8,806 nt of DNA from Actinomycetota bacterium (lineage in GTDB: Bacteria; Actinomycetota; Thermoleophilia; Solirubrobacterales; Solirubrobacteraceae), in contig WLNX01000064.1 in the NCBI GenBank assembly GCA_009699565.1, positions 1 through 8,806 of the forward strand. Reading direction: 5' to 3'. A program made the position numbers and the translations under genes. Positions 1 to 6,928 of the stretch are shown here, in pieces. Under the pieces are notes generated by a model. The model searched no databases. It saw nothing but the letters and a program-made list of their open reading frames with translations, and had not been told where the DNA came from. How positions within the stretch are numbered: the stretch's first letter is position 1; the number at the start of each line of letters is the position of its first letter.

Positions 1-980
1 ACAGCGCGGTAACGCCTCGCCACGCTCTTGCCGAAGGCGGTCAGATCCGAAGATGAAGGCGCAGGCGTGGTCACGAGCAGCGCATCCTGTGCACTCGCGC
101 TTAGATTCTCTGTCATCTGGAGCGTGCTCGACGCTCGTCCCGCGAAGAGCTTGACGCTGCGATCCGCAGCGATCAGCCTGTTCAGCAGCGCTGCCCCCGT
201 TGCGTCCCCTGCAGCGCCGTAGTAGACGCAGTCGGCGCCGGATGCCTTCGCCCGGCTCGAGGCCTCCCGAAGCGCGGCCGGCGAGCCGTCGTACACAGCG
301 GTCCCGCCGCTCCCAACCTTTTCGGTCGCCAGCGCGGCTGCAAGCTCAAGTCGGATGCTGTTGCCAACCGAGCCCGGGGCAACGATGGCGAAGGTCTCGC
401 CGCAGCCTCGACTTCGCTGAAGGCGGGCCTGGGCTGAGGCCTCCCGCTGATCGTTCGGCGCCAGCCGAGCGAAGGTTCGCCTGCCGCTCGGGTAGAAGCG
501 TTCCGGCTCCCCCGGCTGAGCGTAACGGGAGGAGGTGAGGCCGCTGTAGCCGCTCTCGGTCGAAACCTGGAGGATCCCGCCTTGGTTCGTCAGAGGCAGC
601 GAAATCTGAGTCGAATCGGAACCGTAGTCGCCGATGTAGGCGACGGCAGTCGCGTCCTGGATCGCTATCCGCGCATTTGATGCGACCTGCCCCTCGGAGG
701 GCAGGTTCATTGACCCTTGAACCGAGTTGAGCGAACCCAGAGCGATTGTCCACTCTCCGGCCATCCCGTGCGAGTCTCTCAAGGCCAGTCGCTCGCCGTT
801 GACAAGTGCCTCGCCCTGATCTTGGAGGTAACCGCTGAGGGGCGCGCCGGAGTAAACCGTCATGCGGTCTCCGAGGATGATCAGCCCGGGACGGTTGGCG
901 CCTGTCTGACGTTCTCCGCAGCCGCTCAGAAGGGCCATCAGCCCTGCCAGCAGGAAGAGCGACAGTCGTATTCGCCCCAT
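1..980 (-). CDS. ABC-type substrate-binding lipoprotein, LivJ-like (partial, C terminus off window)
   Basis: The frame is open from an ATG at 980 to the window edge, giving 326 residues without a stop; the C terminus is missing. The N terminus is a lipoprotein signal: basic MGRIR, a hydrophobic stretch at about 6-18, then a lipobox L-S-G-C with the lipidated Cys at 21. The mature part resembles the leucine/branched-chain amino acid binding family (Peripla_BP_6, type I fold): a ligand-type start around SGAPLSGY (44-51), a 'VAYIGDYGSDST' segment (113-124) matching the family's 'G..sS..t' region, and a second lobe from about 196 (FAIVAPGS). C193 and C251 could form a disulfide. The protein should sit on the outer face of the membrane and bind a small ligand, whose identity I cannot tell. 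No permease or ATPase gene is in the window. The gene starts 12 nt after the preceding small gene, so it is probably co-transcribed. No clear Shine-Dalgarno sequence is seen, but this start gives the complete signal peptide. Confidence 0.85.
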   Translation of the reverse strand, partial: MGRIRLSLFLLAGLMALLSGCGERQTGANRPGLIILGDRMTVYSGAPLSGYLQDQGEALVNGERLALRDSHGMAGEWTIALGSLNSVQGSMNLPSEGQVASNARIAIQDATAVAYIGDYGSDSTQISLPLTNQGGILQVSTESGYSGLTSSRYAQPGEPERFYPSGRRTFARLAPNDQREASAQARLQRSRGCGETFAIVAPGSVGNSIRLELAAALATEKVGSGGTAVYDGSPAALREASSRAKASGADCVYYGAAGDATGAALLNRLIAADRSVKLFAGRASSTLQMTENLSASAQDALLVTTPAPSSSDLTAFGKSVARRYRA

Positions 981-992
981 CAGGAACTGCGC

Positions 993-1166
993 TCAGTCGC
1001 GCGAGCCCGGGCCGACAGAGCCCAGATACCTGATCAGGAGCTGGGTGCCGGCGGCGAGCAGGATGATGACGAGCGCGAGCATGATGCCGTCGAACGAGCT
1101 TACGCCAAGCGACGTCAGCACTACCCAGAGCGACAGCGCGAATGTTGTTGCGAGTACCAGAGGCAT
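993..1166 (-). CDS. small two-helix membrane protein, unknown function
   Basis: A 57-residue ORF starts at ATG 1166, nine nt after the trpA stop, and ends in TGA at 993, twelve nt before the lipoprotein start. The protein is almost wholly hydrophobic. There is one likely transmembrane helix at about residues 3-22 (Leu/Val/Ala/Trp-rich), a short polar turn around SSFDG (23-27), a second helix at about 28-46 (IMLALVIILLAAG core), and a short tail with two Arg residues ending in GPGSRD. The hairpin-like layout and the tight spacing to both neighbours support a real gene in the trp transcript. Start choice is uncertain because no Shine-Dalgarno sequence lies at the usual distance; the nearest GGAGG is about 20 nt upstream, inside trpA, so translation may be coupled to trpA. 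I do not recognise the family. It could be a small accessory to the lipoprotein downstream or an independent membrane protein. Confidence 0.65.
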   Translation of the reverse strand: MPLVLATTFALSLWVVLTSLGVSSFDGIMLALVIILLAAGTQLLIRYLGSVGPGSRD

Positions 1167-1175
1167 GCGCGGATG

Positions 1176-1958
1176 TTAGCGGAGCGCCTCCGCGAAACGC
1201 TCTACGAGCACGCGGCAAGCTTCGGCGGGCTCGTCGTGCTCAATTGCCTCGCGCACAAGCCTGCTTCCAACGATCACTCCGTCGGCTCCCGCATCGGCCG
1301 CTGCCGACGCCTGCTCAGGCGTTGAGATGCCAAAGCCGAGCGCTACCGGGACGGCGGTGTGACTCCTGACGCGCTCGATGACCGCTGCGTATCCGCTCTC
1401 GTCGCCGCGCTCGCCGGTAGTCCCCGCGACCGCGACGGTGTAAAGGAACCCCCGGGTCAGCTTGCCAATCTCGGCGAGGCGCTCGTCCGTGCTTGTAGGT
1501 GCAGCCAGAGAGACCAGAGCCACTCCCCTGGCTTCGCAGGCCGCGAGCGTAGCCGGAGCCTCTTCAATCGGCAGGTCGGGGACGATCAGCCCACTGACGC
1601 ATGCGGAGTCGAGATCGTCAACAAAGGCATCGATACCGCGGGCGAGGATCACGTTCGAGTAACACATGACCACTACCGGAACTCTTGCCGCGAGCTCGCC
1701 TGCGACTCCGAGCACTCCCTTGAGAGTCGCCCCCGCCGCCAGCGCGGCGCTGCCGGCTCCCTGGATGACAGGACCGTCGGCGAGCGGGTCGGAGAACGGC
1801 ACTCCCAGCTCGATCAGGTCGGCGCCGCCGTCAACGTAGGCGTTGCCGATCGCCAGCGAGCCTGCGAGATCCGGATAACCGCCCATCAGATAGGGCATCA
1901 GGGCGGCACGCTTTCCTCCGGCGCTGAACGCCTCGGCGATCCTTTCCAATCCGTTCAT
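1176..1958 (-). CDS. trpA: tryptophan synthase alpha subunit
   Basis: This 260-residue protein is normal length for TrpA. It cleaves indole-3-glycerol phosphate to indole and glyceraldehyde 3-phosphate and passes the indole through a tunnel to TrpB. It is a TIM barrel. The signature LIELGVPFSDPLADGPVIQ carries the catalytic pair Glu50 and Asp61 (Glu49 and Asp60 in the Salmonella enzyme). The loop-6 region reads AGTTGER where many homologues have GVTG, keeping the functional Thr. Phosphate-binding glycines follow in GFGIST and VIVGSRLV near the C terminus. The start ATG overlaps the trpB stop by four nt (ATGA), with no independent Shine-Dalgarno sequence visible, so translation is probably coupled to trpB and helps balance the two subunits. 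The identification is secure. Confidence 0.98.
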   Translation of the reverse strand: MNGLERIAEAFSAGGKRAALMPYLMGGYPDLAGSLAIGNAYVDGGADLIELGVPFSDPLADGPVIQGAGSAALAAGATLKGVLGVAGELAARVPVVVMCYSNVILARGIDAFVDDLDSACVSGLIVPDLPIEEAPATLAACEARGVALVSLAAPTSTDERLAEIGKLTRGFLYTVAVAGTTGERGDESGYAAVIERVRSHTAVPVALGFGISTPEQASAAADAGADGVIVGSRLVREAIEHDEPAEACRVLVERFAEALR

Positions 1959-3133
1959 GAGCGCCCGAGCAAGCTGAGTACTTCGGCGAGGTCCTTGTCG
2001 CCGCGCCCGGACAGGCAGATCAGGTCGAGCTGCGAGTCGCTTGGCTCGTTGAGCACGTAGTGGATAGCGTGCGCCGGCTCCAGCGCGGGGATGATCCCCT
2101 CGAGCTCGGCCGTCCGCGCGAATGCCGCTAGGGCGTCGCCGTCGGTTACGGCGACGTATGTTGCGCGGCCGCTGTCGCGAAGAAAGGCGTGCTCCGGTCC
2201 AGAGCCCGGATAGTCGAGTCCTGCGGAGACCGAGTGGGCTTCTGCGATCTGACCCTCATCGGTCTGCAGCAGCGCGCTGAGGGAGCCGTGGAGGACCCCA
2301 GGGCGTCCGCCTGCCGCAAGCGGCGCGCCGTGCCGACCGCTGTCGATCCCTTCCCCCGCCGCCTCTACCCCGACAAGCTGGACTCCCTCATCGCCGACGA
2401 AGGCAGTGAAAGCGCCGATCGCGTTTGAACCGCCGCCGACGCAGGCGATCACGCGCTCGGGAAGGCGGCCTTCTCGCTCAAGGATCTGTGCGCGTGCCTC
2501 GTCGCCGATGCAGCGCTGGAGGTCCCGCACGATCACCGGGTATGGCGCCGGCCCAACCGCAGACCCGATTATGTAGTGGCTGTCCTCGACGTTGGTCACC
2601 CAATCTCTAATCGCTTCGGAGACCGCTTCCTTCAGCGTCTTGGCTCCGGCCTCGACCGGAACGACCGTCGCCCCGAGGAGCTCCATCCGCTGCACGTTGG
2701 GCTTCTGACGGCGGATGTCCTCAGCTCCCATGTAGACAACGCATTCAAGGTCAAGTAGCGCGCAGGCGGTAGCGGAAGCGACTCCGTGCTGGCCGGCGCC
2801 CGTCTCCGCAATGATCCGCCGCTTGCCCATCCTGACCGCCAACAGCGCCTGACCGAGGGCGTTGTTGATCTTGTGCGCCCCGGTGTGGACGAGGTCCTCA
2901 CGCTTCAAGTAGATCTTGCGTCCGGCGACCGCGCTGAGCCTCTCAGCGTGGTACAGCGGCGTCGGCCGGCCGGCATAGTCACGCAGCAGTCGGCCCAGCT
3001 CGGCTTGAAACAGTTCATCGTTGCGCGCGCTGATCCAGGCAGCCTCCAATTCGGCGAGCGCCGGCATCAAAGTCTCCGGCACGTACTGGCCTCCGTACTG
3101 GCCAAATCGATGCTGCAACCCGGTCGTGGTCAT
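1955..3133 (-). CDS. trpB: tryptophan synthase beta subunit
   Basis: This 392-residue PLP enzyme joins indole with L-serine to make L-tryptophan, in an alpha2-beta2 complex with TrpA. The N terminus has the TrpB1-type RFGQYGGQYVPETL segment (9-22). The cofactor lysine is Lys88 in HTGAHKINNALGQ, the catalytic Glu110 is in AETGAGQHG, and the PLP phosphate-binding loop is GGGSNAIG (233-240). The C-terminal LSGRGDKD motif is also present. The length and the RFGQYGGQYVPE start point to the canonical TrpA-dependent TrpB1 rather than the longer TrpB2. The start ATG overlaps the trpF stop in an ATGA, and GAGGAG sits eight nt upstream, so this gene has the best ribosome binding site in the window. That fits a need for strong TrpB synthesis. 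The identification is secure. Confidence 0.98.
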   Translation of the reverse strand: MTTTGLQHRFGQYGGQYVPETLMPALAELEAAWISARNDELFQAELGRLLRDYAGRPTPLYHAERLSAVAGRKIYLKREDLVHTGAHKINNALGQALLAVRMGKRRIIAETGAGQHGVASATACALLDLECVVYMGAEDIRRQKPNVQRMELLGATVVPVEAGAKTLKEAVSEAIRDWVTNVEDSHYIIGSAVGPAPYPVIVRDLQRCIGDEARAQILEREGRLPERVIACVGGGSNAIGAFTAFVGDEGVQLVGVEAAGEGIDSGRHGAPLAAGGRPGVLHGSLSALLQTDEGQIAEAHSVSAGLDYPGSGPEHAFLRDSGRATYVAVTDGDALAAFARTAELEGIIPALEPAHAIHYVLNEPSDSQLDLICLSGRGDKDLAEVLSLLGRS

Positions 3134-3807
3134 GACGAAAACTCCTCGGTCGGCTGCGACGTCGCAGTCAAGCCCACCGCGCGGCAGAAGTCCTCGACCT
3201 TTTCTGGGTCCTTGACCCCGGGCGAGCTGTCGGTGCCGCTGGCGGTGTCGACCGCGAACGGGTGGACGGCGGCAATCGCTTCAGCGACGTTCCCGCTGTC
3301 GAGGCCTCCACTGAGGATCAGCGGAATACTCGAATGGCGCGAAGCCGCCAGCGACCAGTCCCAAGATTCGCCCGTGCCTCCTCGAAGATCCTCGTGGTAG
3401 GTGTCAAGCAGGTGGTAGTCGACGTGATGGAAGCGCTCGAGGTCGTTGACCTGCTCGCCCGAATGAACCCTGATCGCCTTGATCACCTTTGCTCCGGTGC
3501 GACTGCGGACCGCTTCGCAGAATGCCGGTCCTTCGTCGCCATGGAGCTGGACCATCGTGAAGCCGAGCGCATCGACCTCGCCGACGACCTGATCAAGCGG
3601 AGCATTCACAAAGACCCCGCAGACCTGCGCCTCGCGATGAAGCTGCTTGCAGATCTCGCGCGCCTGCGCTTGTTCGCAGCGACGCGCAGATCCATCCCAC
3701 ATTATGCAGCCGACGGCCCAAGCGCCAGCCTCGACGGCCATCAACGCATCGGACACCGAAGTTATTCCGCAGATCTTTATCGCTGTCGCGCCGCTCATCT
3801 CCCCCAT
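3130..3807 (-). CDS. trpF: phosphoribosylanthranilate isomerase
   Basis: This 225-residue TIM-barrel enzyme converts N-(5-phosphoribosyl)anthranilate to CdRP by an Amadori rearrangement, the step between TrpD and TrpC. The KICGIT motif (11-16) carries the likely general base Cys13. QLHGDE (87-92) is typical of the family. Asp135 in HLLDTY is the likely general acid, by analogy with Cys7/Asp126 of the Thermotoga enzyme. Phosphate-binding segments are GGTG (143-146), LSGGL (165-169) and the SGTDSSPGVKD loop (190-200). Two in-frame ATGs, at 3807 and 3798, could start it. The second has a purine run (GGGGGAG) directly abutting it, too close to be a normal ribosome site, so the start is uncertain by three residues. 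A 26-nt gap separates it from the protease gene upstream, and it overlaps trpB by four nt. The identification is strong. Confidence 0.96.
   Translation of the reverse strand: MGEMSGATAIKICGITSVSDALMAVEAGAWAVGCIMWDGSARRCEQAQAREICKQLHREAQVCGVFVNAPLDQVVGEVDALGFTMVQLHGDEGPAFCEAVRSRTGAKVIKAIRVHSGEQVNDLERFHHVDYHLLDTYHEDLRGGTGESWDWSLAASRHSSIPLILSGGLDSGNVAEAIAAVHPFAVDTASGTDSSPGVKDPEKVEDFCRAVGLTATSQPTEEFSS
3142..3147 (-). promoter_or_regulatory. ribosome binding site of trpB
   Basis: The minus strand reads GAGGAG, eight nt before the trpB ATG and inside the last codons of trpF. It is the clearest Shine-Dalgarno match in the window, and it supports the ATG at 3133 as the start rather than a later codon. 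Confidence 0.7.
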
Positions 3808-3833
3808 AATGGCAGGACGGCGGCGATTGCCGA

Positions 3834-5024
3834 TTACTTTGGCGCGGTAATGCTCTGCTGCGGCCTGCGGCCGAGGGTCACGGTCACGGTCTTCTCGTCC
3901 TTGCCGCCTCGAAGCAGCTGAATCTCGATCTGATCGCCGGCCTTCTTCGAGGAGACGTAAGCCGACAGAGCAAGCGAAGTGTTCATCGGTCGCCCGTCGA
4001 TCTTCTGAATGATGTCGCCGCCGATCTTGATCTGCTGACCACCGAGCTTTGCCGGGACCGAACCGCCCTTCATTCCAGCCTTGCCGGCCGGGCTGCCCGG
4101 CGTAACGGTTTCGACCAGCACGCCCTTGTCGACGGGCAGCTTCAGCGGCGCCAATTCGGGAGTGATTGAAAGCGATGAGATTCCCAGATAGCCGGTGTCG
4201 ACGGTGCCCTTGCGCAGTCCGGGAAGCAGCTTGCGAGCCGTGTCGATCGGAACTGCAAAGCCGATCCCGACGTTTCCGCCACCGCTGCCACCGGTCTCGA
4301 TCTGCGAGTTGATGCCGATCACCTCTCCCGCGCTGTCGATCAGCGGCCCGCCGGAGTTACCGGGGTTGATCGCTGCGTCGGTTTGAATGACATCGTTGAT
4401 CGCAAAGCCGTTGAGGCCGTCGATTGAACGGTGCTTGGCGGAGACAACACCGGTCGTGAGGCTGAACGCCTGACCAAACGGGTTGCCGATGGCGACAACC
4501 GGATCGCCCACCTCGACGTCGTTGGCCGATGCCAGCGGAAGCGTGGTCAGATCGAGGCCGTCGGGGTTGACTTGCAAGACGGCAATGTCGGAGGAGCGGT
4601 CGGCTCCCAGCAGCTTTGCGTCAACCGTCTTGTCGTTCGAGAATCGAACGGTCACCTTCTTGGCTCCGTCGACGACGTGGGCGTTGGTAAGGATCGTTCC
4701 CGCCCGGTCGATCACGAAGCCTGATCCGGTGGCGGTTCCGCTACCCGATTCCGGCGCGCCGAAGGGACCACTCTGGCTCTGCGAACTGACGCCGGTCGAC
4801 GTGATGAATACCACGCCCTTTGAGTCGCGCTTGTAGATCTCACGCGGTGTGAGGGCACTGTTGGAGCTGACCGGCTGTAGGGTCCCGGCGCTCCCGCCGC
4901 GGATCAGAGTCGTCGTTTCCGAACCGATCCCACCTCCGATCAGGGATGCGGCGACAAGCGCAATCGCGGCGCCAAAAACCCCGGCGGCGACTGCGGCAAT
5001 AAGCGTGGAGCGTGAAGATTTCAT
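3834..5024 (-). CDS. membrane-anchored HtrA/DegP-type serine protease with PDZ domain
   Basis: This 396-residue protein is an HtrA-family (S1C) quality-control protease. Residues 1-6 are polar and basic, followed by one hydrophobic helix at about 7-31, an uncleaved anchor or signal, which places the catalytic part outside the cytoplasm. A low-complexity Ser/Gly linker (about 32-100) leads into the trypsin-like domain. The catalytic triad is complete: His116 in TNAHV, Asp146 in SSDIAVL and Ser224 in GNSGGP. One PDZ domain spans about 280-385, including YLGISS, the GSPAGKAGMKGG carboxylate-binding region and GGDIIQKIDG. The family degrades or refolds damaged envelope proteins and is often induced by envelope stress. 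The gene lies between trpC and trpF, 66 nt after the trpC stop and 26 nt before trpF, where no trp enzyme is expected. An AAGAAGG lies about 14 nt upstream of the ATG, rather far for a Shine-Dalgarno sequence. The substrate is unknown, and htrA, degP, degQ or pepD cannot be distinguished from the sequence. Confidence 0.95.
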   Translation of the reverse strand: MKSSRSTLIAAVAAGVFGAAIALVAASLIGGGIGSETTTLIRGGSAGTLQPVSSNSALTPREIYKRDSKGVVFITSTGVSSQSQSGPFGAPESGSGTATGSGFVIDRAGTILTNAHVVDGAKKVTVRFSNDKTVDAKLLGADRSSDIAVLQVNPDGLDLTTLPLASANDVEVGDPVVAIGNPFGQAFSLTTGVVSAKHRSIDGLNGFAINDVIQTDAAINPGNSGGPLIDSAGEVIGINSQIETGGSGGGNVGIGFAVPIDTARKLLPGLRKGTVDTGYLGISSLSITPELAPLKLPVDKGVLVETVTPGSPAGKAGMKGGSVPAKLGGQQIKIGGDIIQKIDGRPMNTSLALSAYVSSKKAGDQIEIQLLRGGKDEKTVTVTLGRRPQQSITAPK

Positions 5025-5090
5025 AGCGCTAAGAAAAGCCTTCTTCTCTGAAGGGTCGTTAAAGGGACGGTTAAGGGTCGAAGAGGACTT
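5025..5090 (-). promoter_or_regulatory. 66-nt intergenic region between trpC and the protease gene
   Basis: This is the largest non-coding gap in the window, in an operon where most other junctions overlap or are under 30 nt. It is visibly more AT-rich than the flanking genes and contains the phased repeat described separately. A weak AAGAA/TTCTT stem with a 5-nt loop lies just before the protease ATG; it is too short and AT-rich to call a terminator. I see no confident -35/-10 pair. The gap probably holds an internal promoter for the protease and the genes after it, by inference from its size and the repeat. Confidence 0.5.
5045..5077 (-). repeat. three-unit 11-bp direct repeat, possible response-regulator site
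   Basis: On the minus strand three units follow one another with exact 11-bp spacing: CCCTTAACCGT (5077-5067), CCCTTTAACGA (5066-5056) and CCCTTCAGAGA (5055-5045). Each begins CCCTT, and the first two share an (T)TAAC core. One-helical-turn direct repeats are typical of binding sites for OmpR/PhoB-type response regulators, which is why a regulatory role is suggested. The block ends 20 nt before the protease ATG. Which protein binds, and whether it activates or represses, is not visible. Confidence 0.5.
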
Positions 5091-5888
5091 CTATTCGCGG
5101 CCGGCGTCATGGCCGCCTGTGAGCTGATCCAAGGCAGCAGCCGGGTCGTCGCTTCGCATCAGCGTCTCGCCGATCAGAACCGCGTCTACACCGACTCGCT
5201 CGAGCTCGTCGAGCTGCTCGCGCGAGTGGAGACCCGACTCGCTCACCACAGTCTTGCCGGCAGGGACGTCCGCGAGCAACTGGTGTGTGCGTTCCACGTC
5301 AACGCTGAAGTCGCCGAGGTTGCGATTGTTGATCCCGATCAGGTCCGGGTCGACAGTCGCAAGCACGCTCTCAAGCTCGACCTCGTCGTGGACTTCAACG
5401 AGGACGTCAAGGTCAAGCGCGTGGGCGTCCCCGTAGAGCGCTTCGAGCTGCTCTCCGTCGAGGGCTGCGGCAATCAGCAGGATGGCGTCGGCGCCCGCGA
5501 CCGCCGACTCGACCACCTGGTACTGGTCGATGATGAAGTCCTTCCTAAGGATCGGGAGCTCGGAGGCGGCGCGCGCGGCAACAAGATCGCTGAGCGAACC
5601 GCCGAAGTTTGCCTCCTCGGTGAGGACAGAGAGAGCCGCCGCTCCTCCGCGCTGGTAGGAGTCGACGATCGCAGCAACGGTGGCGCCCTCACGAATCTCG
5701 CCCGCGCTCGGCGAACGACGCTTGAACTCGGCAATCACGGAGAGCCCCGGGCTTGCGAGCGCTTCGGCAAAGGGACGGTCGTCGCCGCGGGCACTGAGCT
5801 GCGTCTCGAGCTCAGCCAGCGGCAACCGCTCGCGCCTGGCATCGACGGCTTCGCGCGTTGTCGCGACGATCCGGCCGAGCACGCTCAT
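5091..5888 (-). CDS. trpC: indole-3-glycerol-phosphate synthase
   Basis: This 265-residue monofunctional TIM-barrel enzyme cyclises and decarboxylates CdRP to indole-3-glycerol phosphate. The catalytic set is in place: Glu54 and Lys56 in AEFKRRSPS, Lys116 in LRKDFI, Glu165 in LVEVH, the Asn-rich GINNRNL segment (185-191), and Glu217-Ser218 in VSESGL. The GRIVATTREAVDARR start matches the helical N-terminal extension of the family. The ATG overlaps the trpD stop by four nt (ATGA), and GGAG lies about 11 nt upstream, so translation is probably coupled. There is no fusion to TrpF, unlike in enterobacteria; the separate trpF lies downstream, past the protease. The last residues (GGHDAGRE) are a variable tail. 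The identification is secure. Confidence 0.98.
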   Translation of the reverse strand: MSVLGRIVATTREAVDARRERLPLAELETQLSARGDDRPFAEALASPGLSVIAEFKRRSPSAGEIREGATVAAIVDSYQRGGAAALSVLTEEANFGGSLSDLVAARAASELPILRKDFIIDQYQVVESAVAGADAILLIAAALDGEQLEALYGDAHALDLDVLVEVHDEVELESVLATVDPDLIGINNRNLGDFSVDVERTHQLLADVPAGKTVVSESGLHSREQLDELERVGVDAVLIGETLMRSDDPAAALDQLTGGHDAGRE

Positions 5889-6928
5889 TGGGCTGCCAGC
5901 TCCACACTTCGATTCAGATAGCGCTCGAGGGTTGCGGCGGCCGCGCCGCTGTCAATTGCCGCGCCCGCAACTGCTATCCCCTCTTCGATCGATTGCGATT
6001 CTCCCCCCAGGTAGATCGCTGCGGCAGCATTCAGCACGGCGATGTCACGCTGCGGGCCGGCCACGCCGGCAAAGATTGAGTTGATCACCTGAGCGTTCTC
6101 GTCTGGACCTCCGCCGCTGAGCTCATCGGCTGCGGCGGGCTCGATCCCAAACTGCTGAGGTGATATTTCGTAGCGGCGCATTTCTGTTCCCTGAAGCTCG
6201 GCGACGTGTGTGGTGCCGCTGGTGCTGATCTCGTCGAGCCCGTCTTCGCTTGAGACTACCAACGCATGGTCGGTGCCAAGCTCGGCAAGCGCGCCAGCGA
6301 CAAGGTCGATCAGGGCAGGATCTGCCACTCCGATCAGCTGTCGTCTTGCACCAGCCGGGTTGGTAAGCGGACCGAGCAGATTGAAGACCGTCGGAACAGC
6401 GAGCGCCTTGCGGACCGGTACCACGTAGCGGGTCGCCGAATGGTGCGCCGGCGCAAACATGAATCCAAAGCCGATCTCATCGATTAGCTGAGCCTCGGCA
6501 TGGGGCGAGAGTTCCAGCTTCGCCCCCAGCGCCTCCAGCACGTCGGCGGAGCCGCTTAGCCCCGTTGCGGTTCGGTTGCCATGCTTGGCAACCGCGCATC
6601 CCGCAGCGGCGGCGATCAGGGCCGCGGTGGTTGAGATGTTGAACGTCCTGCGGCCGCCGCCGGTTCCGCAGGTATCGAGAAGTCGCTCGCGCGTCGGTTT
6701 CACGCCCGTAGCCAGCGAGCGCATCGTCTGCGCCAGTCCGGCAAGCTCGTCAACCGTCTCGCCCTTCTCCTTGAGCCCTAGGAGCAGGGCGGAGATCTGC
6801 TCGTCACTTGCCTCCCCGGCCATGATCACGGCGAGCGCCGCTGCCGCTTGGCTGCGTGTGAGGCTGTTGCCGGAAGAGACCGAGGCGATGGCAAGTTCCA
6901 GCGGTAACCGGTCCGCAGTATCGGTCAC
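5885..6928 (-). CDS. trpD: anthranilate phosphoribosyltransferase
   Basis: This 347-residue protein transfers the phosphoribosyl group from PRPP to anthranilate. It is full length for a stand-alone TrpD, with no fused glutamine amidotransferase. Family motifs are the PRPP-binding DTCGTGGG (85-92), NIST (97-100) and KHGNR (115-119), then the PAHHSATRYVVPVRKAL anthranilate-side segment and VFNLLGPLTNPAGARRQLIGV. The start is GTG, overlapping the trpG stop in GTGA, with GGAG seven nt upstream at 6936-6939; this supports GTG at 6928 over any later ATG. The gene overlaps trpC by four nt at its other end. The N-terminal Thr-Asp-rich residues are variable between homologues. The identification is secure. 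Confidence 0.98.
   Translation of the reverse strand: MTDTADRLPLELAIASVSSGNSLTRSQAAAALAVIMAGEASDEQISALLLGLKEKGETVDELAGLAQTMRSLATGVKPTRERLLDTCGTGGGRRTFNISTTAALIAAAAGCAVAKHGNRTATGLSGSADVLEALGAKLELSPHAEAQLIDEIGFGFMFAPAHHSATRYVVPVRKALAVPTVFNLLGPLTNPAGARRQLIGVADPALIDLVAGALAELGTDHALVVSSEDGLDEISTSGTTHVAELQGTEMRRYEISPQQFGIEPAAADELSGGGPDENAQVINSIFAGVAGPQRDIAVLNAAAAIYLGGESQSIEEGIAVAGAAIDSGAAAATLERYLNRSVELAAQ

Noticed and set aside
346..1218. A 290-codon minus-strand ORF crossing the end of trpA, the small membrane gene and the start of the lipoprotein gene
   Set aside because: It is rich in Arg, Pro and Gly with no recognisable domain, and runs out of frame over three better-supported genes. The lipoprotein frame has a signal peptide, lipobox and family-like segments.
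1176..1958. GTTG instead of GVTG in TrpA loop 6 as an unusual active site
   Set aside because: The functional Thr and flanking Gly residues are kept and the catalytic Glu50 and Asp61 are intact, so this is a mild variant rather than evidence of altered function.
3808..3833. Possible promoter or terminator in the 26-nt gap between the protease and trpF
   Set aside because: Only a four-base GGCA/TGCC match with a long loop is visible and there is no -10/-35 pattern, so it looks like ordinary intra-operon spacing.
5025..5045. AAGAA/TTCTT hairpin before the protease ATG as a terminator after trpC
   Set aside because: The stem is only five AT pairs, lacks a GC-rich core and is not followed by a T-run, so it would not terminate transcription by itself.
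5109..5921. A 270-codon plus-strand ORF opposite trpC
   Set aside because: It is antisense to the well-supported trpC, with low-complexity charged sequence and no recognisable motif.
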